Source: Candidatus Bathyarchaeota archaeon
GTDB lineage: Archaea; Thermoproteota; Bathyarchaeia; TCS64
Reading direction: 5' to 3'
Assembly (NCBI GenBank): GCA_026014875.1
Contig: JAOZHO010000034.1
Location: 1 to 64,000, forward strand
DNA length: 64,000 nucleotides
The notes under the pieces are model-generated. The model made no database searches. It was not told the origin of the DNA and worked only from the letters and a program-made list of their open reading frames with translations. The position numbers were made by a program, and so were the translations under genes. This document shows positions 58,942 to 64,000 of this stretch, one piece after another; the first letter of the stretch is position 1; the number at the start of each line of letters is the position of its first letter.

Positions 58942-60087
58942 TTATTTGAATCTGCTCGGATTGAAACTGTCGAGCAGGGGATCCCCTTCATCCTTCATGA
59001 TGTAGTTGGTGAGTATCCTGCCTGTGTCGGGGGCCAGGATGACGCCGTTGCCACTCATGCCCGTAGCCACCAGGAAACCCTCCACATCAGACTCACCGAC
59101 TATCGGCAGCTTGTCAGTGGTCACAGACCTGTAGCCTAGCCAGTCGTTCACGAGCTGGGCGTCGAGGAGCTTGGGAACGCTCTCCGCCAGCCTCTCGGTG
59201 AGGAAGTCGAAGAAGTACTCTTCGGTGCCGCCGCTGAGGGACAGCTCGTCGGGGTCCCATACCCCCGTCTCGATTGCCTTGCCATAGTCCATGGCCATGT
59301 GGCTCTTGCAGACAAAGACCGCACGACCCTCTGACCGGGCATACCAGTGGGGATATTTGAGGATAGGGAACTCGTAGTCGAGAGGCTCATCAGTCTTCAG
59401 GATGAACACCTCGGCCTTAGTGTGAACCAGCGGGAGATCGAGACCCACCAGAGCCCCAACCTTGTTGGACCAGGGCCCAGCCGCGCAGACCACAAGGTCG
59501 AAGTCATAGTCGCCCTTCGAGGACTTTATTCCGCTTACCGCGCCGTCTTTGGTCAGGATCTCGTTCACATTTGCGTGAGTGATGAACTTGGCGCCCTGCT
59601 CCCTAGCCCACCTCGCGTAGATGAGGGAGGCAGCCGTAGGGTTGTTGTAGCCGTCGTCCGGGGTCCAGGCTCCGCCCAGCAGCCCCTCAGGGGTCAGGTC
59701 TGGGAGGTATTTCACCAGCCCTTCCGGATCCTCGATGAACTCGGCGTTGAACCCCGCCTTCTGACTCGCCTCGACGTGCATCTTCGCCCTCTTCATCTCG
59801 TCCTCGGTGGGGCTGACGACGAGGGTTCCAGACTGCACGAACTCGCTCTCATTGTGGGTGTCCTCGTTCATCTTCTTGTAAGTGTTCAGGCAGGTGACTC
59901 TCTGCTCGAAGAACTCGTAAGGTAGCGAGTCATCGATGAGGCAAAGGGTACCAGCAGACTTGGCCGTTGTGCCCGAACCAATCTGATTCTTCTCGAAGAC
60001 AACAACGTCCGCGTCGTCGTGCTTGGTTAGATGGTAGGCGAGGGCGGTCCCGATGATCCCTGCGCCGATTATTCCAATCTTTTTCAA
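58942..60087 (-). CDS. FAD-dependent oxidoreductase, DAO family (D-amino-acid dehydrogenase/sarcosine oxidase-like)
   Basis: KKIGIIGAGIIGTALAYHLTKHDDADVVVFEKNQIGSGTTAKSAGTL; VVCAAGPWSNKV; inferred TTG start at 60087. Confidence 0.9.
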   Translation of the reverse strand: MKKIGIIGAGIIGTALAYHLTKHDDADVVVFEKNQIGSGTTAKSAGTLCLIDDSLPYEFFEQRVTCLNTYKKMNEDTHNESEFVQSGTLVVSPTEDEMKRAKMHVEASQKAGFNAEFIEDPEGLVKYLPDLTPEGLLGGAWTPDDGYNNPTAASLIYARWAREQGAKFITHANVNEILTKDGAVSGIKSSKGDYDFDLVVCAAGPWSNKVGALVGLDLPLVHTKAEVFILKTDEPLDYEFPILKYPHWYARSEGRAVFVCKSHMAMDYGKAIETGVWDPDELSLSGGTEEYFFDFLTERLAESVPKLLDAQLVNDWLGYRSVTTDKLPIVGESDVEGFLVATGMSGNGVILAPDTGRILTNYIMKDEGDPLLDSFNPSRFK

Positions 60088-60197
60088 AACAATTTCACCT
60101 TTGAATACAGCATGGATAACTAATCTCATTGATAAAAGGTTTCTCAATAAAGACGAAGATCCGATTACTTGTGAGAAAAACTCCATCTTTTCTCAGG

Positions 60198-60431
60198 TCA
60201 TGAGATACTCATGAAAAAGGGAAGGGGATGTAATCTTTGAAAGACGGCGGGGGAGTCGATAAGGTAGACCTCGTCCGCCCTTGCCTCGACTGCTCCCCGG
60301 GCAACAGCGTTGATGTCTCCCGTGGAGAGGACTTTACTCTGCTCGTAGAACTGCGGTGTTCGACCGGTCTATTCTGTCTCCAACACTATGCCTGTGACTC
60401 CCTCTAGATCGAAGATTCTTATTTTCCTCAA
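60198..60431 (-). pseudogene. Remnant of a second M55 D-aminopeptidase (N-terminal part, in-frame TAG)
   Basis: Minus translation: (TTG)RKIRIFDLEGVTGIVLETE[TAG 60369-60371]TGRTPQFYEQSKVLSTGDINAVARGAVEARADEVYLIDSPAVFQ..., aligning to MKVYISFDMEGVSGIAGGGMTGPNPRTPSAYPRGQRFSTDDVKAAIDGVLEVDPDAEIWFNDAHG of 53585..54412. Confidence 0.72.
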
Positions 60432-60596
60432 TTTATTTCACTCCAAGAATATCTCTAACAAATGCGCACGCATGCTCTATTTTATTTCCTCCTCCATAAT
60501 GTGCAGGATTTTCGATATATTCTTGAGTACGCATAAACTAAATCTGTGAAGGCTCAAATACCGTGGAGACACTAAGAATGCCTAGGAGACCTGATT

Positions 60597-61325
60597 TTGG
60601 TAATCATTGATGCGCACTGCCATCTATCCCCGAAAGGGGGTCCAGCATCCAAGTTGATTGAGAGCATGGACCCTGCGGGGATCGACATGGCGTGTGTCTT
60701 CGGAAACGATAACGAGTATGTCGCAGAGGCAGCGAAAAAATTCCCCGACCGTTACATCCCCTTCGTCTACTTCGACCCCCGATACGAGGAGGTCGCAGTC
60801 GAGACCGTGGAAAAATACGCCACAGAGCTTGGCTGGAAAGGCGTGAAGGTGGGTCATCAGCACGCCGTAGCCCGGTTCATGTACCCCCTGATGGAGAAGG
60901 CCGAGGAGCATGGACTCTTGGTGGTCATACACTCTGATCACAGCATCAGAAACCATCCCTACATCATCGGGGACATAGCCAACAGCTTCCCCAAGGTGAA
61001 AACAGTCATCCTCCACATGGGAGGAGGCACCTGCTTCGACTCCGAACTCCTCAGCACCAAGATGGCCGAAAAGAACCCCAACATCTACCTGGAGACCTGC
61101 TACTCCAACCCCTACGCCATCAAGCAGGCGGTGGAGACAATCGGAGCCGACAGAGTGATGTTCGGCTCGGACGACTCCAACGGGGGCTATGGTAGCCGGT
61201 TCGAAAAGCCCGGCCAGTATCAGGACCTCATGCTCGACGCCGTCAGGGTCATAGGGCTCCCCAAAGATCAGGAGGAGGCGATCCTGGGGGGAACCATAGC
61301 TAATCTTATGGGGATTGATGCTTGA
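60597..61325 (+). CDS. Amidohydrolase, A-type (second copy)
   Basis: VIIDAHCHLSP, VIHSDHS, VILHMGGGTCFDSE, VMFGSDDSNGG; identical 69-aa core to 52650..53402. Confidence 0.88.
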   Translation: MVIIDAHCHLSPKGGPASKLIESMDPAGIDMACVFGNDNEYVAEAAKKFPDRYIPFVYFDPRYEEVAVETVEKYATELGWKGVKVGHQHAVARFMYPLMEKAEEHGLLVVIHSDHSIRNHPYIIGDIANSFPKVKTVILHMGGGTCFDSELLSTKMAEKNPNIYLETCYSNPYAIKQAVETIGADRVMFGSDDSNGGYGSRFEKPGQYQDLMLDAVRVIGLPKDQEEAILGGTIANLMGIDA

Positions 61326-62065
61326 TGATTATCGACATCCACGCTCATCTGGGACACCATCCGCTCCAGGACTTCAAGCAGGAGCCAGAGGACATCCTCG
61401 CGGTCATGGAGAAATACGAGATATCTAGGAGCTTCATTCTCCCCTTCCCCTCCATGAAGATCAAGACCGTCAACGATTCCGTGGCCGCGTTCGTCAAAAA
61501 GCACCCAGGCAAACTCACGGGCTTCGCCGTCATCGATCCGGCAGCCGATGACGCTTTAGAGGAGGTCGAGAGAATCGCAGGTCTGGGATTAAAGGGAGTG
61601 ATGCTAGACCCCGAGTTCCACGGCGTTTTCCGACGACAGGCGAAGGTGGAGGCGCTCATGGTGCCGTGTATGGACAACGGCCTCCCCGTCCTATTCAACA
61701 CCCTGAACATCGAGGTGGGAGAAGGTTCAAGGATGGGCCGAGAGCCCTACTACAACGGGCTCAACAGTCTCGCCTTCAAGTTCCCCGAGGTCAGGTTCGT
61801 CGTGAGCCCCTTCTGGCCCAGGATTAGGGACCTGATGAGGCAGTACCAGAACATATTCATCGACAGCGGAGGCCGGAACGGCATATCGGGGGCGGTGAGG
61901 CTCGCAGTTGAGGTCGGACCCACCCGAGTCTGTTTCGGCTCGGAGTCGCCCCAGAACCACCCAGCCCTGGGAGTCAAGGCCATAAGGACCATGAAGCTCT
62001 CCCCTGTTTACAGGGAACTCCTGCTGGGGAAGAACGCGAAGAGGATCTTCGGAGACCTCTTCTAG
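61322..62065 (+). CDS. Amidohydrolase-fold protein, B-type partner (second copy, degenerate active site)
   Basis: MIIDIHAHLGHHPL; LFNTLN, VVSPFWP, FGSESPQNHP; 4-nt overlap with upstream A-type gene. Confidence 0.85.
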   Translation: MMIIDIHAHLGHHPLQDFKQEPEDILAVMEKYEISRSFILPFPSMKIKTVNDSVAAFVKKHPGKLTGFAVIDPAADDALEEVERIAGLGLKGVMLDPEFHGVFRRQAKVEALMVPCMDNGLPVLFNTLNIEVGEGSRMGREPYYNGLNSLAFKFPEVRFVVSPFWPRIRDLMRQYQNIFIDSGGRNGISGAVRLAVEVGPTRVCFGSESPQNHPALGVKAIRTMKLSPVYRELLLGKNAKRIFGDLF

Positions 62066-62071
62066 AAAAAC

Positions 62072-62096
62072 GAGGGCTGTTGCCCTCTCCTCTTTT
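62072..62096 (+). terminator. Hairpin plus T-rich terminator after the amidohydrolase pair
   Basis: GAGGGC-TGTT-GCCCTC followed by TCCTCTTTTT. Confidence 0.55.
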
Positions 62097-62117
62097 TCAT
62101 AATGCTTCAGGTATACC

Positions 62118-62984
62118 CTAGGAGCCCTGACCCTTCCTTGGTTCCACTATCTTCGAGTACATCTCGGGTCTCCGCTCCTTATCGTAGGCTCTGCGTCTCC
62201 TCCAGATCGCCTCATCCTCAAGGTCGATCGATGCGGTTATGACGCATTCATCGAATCCCGCCTGGGCAAGGACTTTTCCATTAGGATTCACGATCATGCT
62301 GTGCCCGAAATACTCCTTTCCGCTCTCCTTCCCACCCCTGTTCACGAAGACGCCGAAAACGCCGCTGTCATAAGACCTGGCCCTGTTCACCAAGATCCAG
62401 CCGTCTGGGTAGGACGCCTTATCTCGGGGAAAGATCACCGACGGGACCATAACCATCTCGGCCCCCTTGAGAGACAGGACTCTGATTGGCTCCGGGAACT
62501 CCCGGTCGTAGCATATCACCATACCGATTTTCCCGATCTCGGTGGGGAATACAGGGAACTCCGACCCCGGAGAGAAGTAGAATTTCTCCTCTGGCCTAGG
62601 AGGGACATGAGTTTTACTGTATTTCCCGATGATCACCCCGTCGGGGCCGATGAGGGGCGCCGTGTTGTGATAAACCCCCGATGCAAGCCTCTCGAAGACG
62701 GGGGCGACGATGTACACGCCGTGCTTTTTCGCGATTCTCCCGATGGCCTCGGTGGTGGGCCCCGGGATGGGCTCAGCCATGTCGAAGAAATCGGGGTTGC
62801 GATCCTTGAAGATGTAGAACCCCATCGTGAAAAGCTCCGGTAGCACCATGAGCTCGGCCCCTTTCTCGACCGCGGTCTCGATTAGGCCAATCGCCCTTTC
62901 GACGTTGGCAGCTTTATCAAATGGGGCGCAGTTCATCTGAATTGCCGCTAATGTGAGATTCCGTCTATTCATTTTGATAACCAC
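62118..62984 (-). CDS. Carbon-nitrogen hydrolase (nitrilase superfamily)
   Basis: LMVLPELFTMGFYIF; YSKTHVPPRPEEKFYFSPGSE; IGMVICYDREFPEPIRVLSLKGAEM (E-K-C triad). Confidence 0.92.
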   Translation of the reverse strand: MVIKMNRRNLTLAAIQMNCAPFDKAANVERAIGLIETAVEKGAELMVLPELFTMGFYIFKDRNPDFFDMAEPIPGPTTEAIGRIAKKHGVYIVAPVFERLASGVYHNTAPLIGPDGVIIGKYSKTHVPPRPEEKFYFSPGSEFPVFPTEIGKIGMVICYDREFPEPIRVLSLKGAEMVMVPSVIFPRDKASYPDGWILVNRARSYDSGVFGVFVNRGGKESGKEYFGHSMIVNPNGKVLAQAGFDECVITASIDLEDEAIWRRRRAYDKERRPEMYSKIVEPRKGQGS

Positions 62985-63064
62985 GGAAGTATGATAACAG
63001 GGATGTATAAAAAATCATGAGCGGGCCCGGGCCAATTCAGAGGGAATATATTAGCTCCAAAATC

Positions 63065-63814
63065 TCACTTGTCGCTCTGAAAATATAGACCGAAGAGCGC
63101 CTCTCGATTCCTCAGCAAACTTTCATGATGTTCCTTGACTTCGGATCCAAATTTTTCTAGGCGTGAATAAGCCGATGTCTCCGTTTCCTCTGTATGATTG
63201 CGGAGCGCGGCAACAATCCACACCTGAAACTCGGGATGGGGCCAGCTGAGAATGCTCGAGGCGAGGCCCTCCTTTTCGAATAGGGCTCTCATGTGATCCT
63301 CTGTGTACATTACGAAGCCGGGGTAGACCCATTCGTCACCGGAGTAGTTGTCATCGCCCTTGGCGAACGTGGCGATGAAAAGTGATGTGGGCCTCATAAC
63401 TTTCCTTGCCTCCGAGAGGCATCTACTGATCTGCCGCTCCGAGGCATGAGAGAAGATGGAGTGGGCCAGGATGTAATCGAATTTCCTGTCGAATGCGGAA
63501 AGGGTGAAGTTGTTGTCGTGGTTGAAGACTGGTTTTTTTACGCCTAGGATATCCTCACCGAGCTCGTTCCTTATCCCTTCGTCTATGAGCCATTGCTCGG
63601 GCTCGATGCCGTGGTATCTCCCGGGTAAAAGGAAGGGAATGAGGAGTTTCCCCGCCCTAAGGGAGCCGCAGCCGATGTCGAGGAGGTAATGGTCCTCCCT
63701 GAGATCGAGGAAGGTGAGCAGGTTGAACTGGGTAGCGCTGATGAGATCGTATTTCTCAGACGGCCCGACGAAGCCTCTGTAATCTTGTTCGCCGTCTCTG
63801 GATCCGGTGCTCAT
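63065..63814 (-). CDS. Class I SAM-dependent methyltransferase
   Basis: HYLLDIGCGSLRAGKLLIPFLLPGRYHGIEP; FDYILAHSIFSHASERQISRCL. Confidence 0.82.
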   Translation of the reverse strand: MSTGSRDGEQDYRGFVGPSEKYDLISATQFNLLTFLDLREDHYLLDIGCGSLRAGKLLIPFLLPGRYHGIEPEQWLIDEGIRNELGEDILGVKKPVFNHDNNFTLSAFDRKFDYILAHSIFSHASERQISRCLSEARKVMRPTSLFIATFAKGDDNYSGDEWVYPGFVMYTEDHMRALFEKEGLASSILSWPHPEFQVWIVAALRNHTEETETSAYSRLEKFGSEVKEHHESLLRNREALFGLYFQSDK

Positions 63815-63904
63815 GATATTCTCCCATTCAACATGGATATCGATACATTATAGCGTCGCGTTCGATGTTGAGGAAAAAAAGAAAAAAGGGATAAAATGGG
63901 GGTC

Positions 63905-64000
63905 CTAGAGCAGGTCCTTGAAGACCCTCTCGGCGTTGCCGCCGAGGACGAGCTTCCTTTGGTATGGCGTGATCTTGGACCACTCAATAGTCTGCTTATG
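63905..64000 (-). CDS. Amidohydrolase C-terminus (truncated by window end)
   Basis: Minus translation HKQTIEWSKITPYQRKLVLGGNAERVFKDLL*, resembling the YRELLLGKNAKRIFRDLF C-terminus of the other amidohydrolases. Confidence 0.65.
   Translation of the reverse strand, partial: HKQTIEWSKITPYQRKLVLGGNAERVFKDLL

Noticed and set aside
26320-60371. In-frame TAG codons in two decayed ORFs as pyrrolysine sites
   Set aside because: TAG is used as an ordinary stop by many clear genes here and no Pyl machinery is visible; decay is simpler
1-64000. CRISPR arrays, tRNAs, rRNAs, insertion sequences
   Set aside because: No regularly spaced repeats, no convincing T-arm/acceptor pair and no transposase-like ORF seen; tRNAscan-SE and CRISPR tools would be needed to exclude them

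Overview
GC-rich archaeal chromosomal window. Markers: two Alba proteins, fibrillarin, Nop5/56/58, GatD/GatE, S30e, archaeal-type HMG-CoA synthase/thiolase/DUF35 trio, Elp3, GPN GTPase. This suggests a Thermoproteota/Bathyarchaeia-like lineage (inference). About 65 credible CDS are called. Most of 1-49 kb is housekeeping; 49-64 kb is an accessory-looking catabolic island. The island holds seven amidohydrolase-superfamily ORFs, an M55 D-aminopeptidase, an N-acyl-D-amino-acid deacylase, an orphan PKD-fused peptide-binding protein, a DAO-type FAD oxidoreductase, and a nitrilase-family hydrolase. Main hunt results: (1) two copies of a translationally coupled amidohydrolase pair, in which one partner keeps the expected metal/catalytic residues and the other has lost the same ones in both copies; (2) the pair and its divergent dppA form an inverted duplication, the second dppA surviving only as an unannotated pseudogene (60198-60431, minus); (3) a sharply bounded 207-bp near-identical patch between the A-type copies (7 differences, all synonymous), suggesting gene conversion; (4) a PurF homolog with Gln at the nucleophile position and an otherwise degenerate glutaminase domain; (5) a thiolase with Ser at the nucleophile Cys position; (6) an Alba-HhH fusion; (7) further unannotated gene remnants; (8) a triple CTAG-centred operator-like array. 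No CRISPR array, rRNA or tRNA was recognised by eye. All family calls are by motif recognition; no searches were run.
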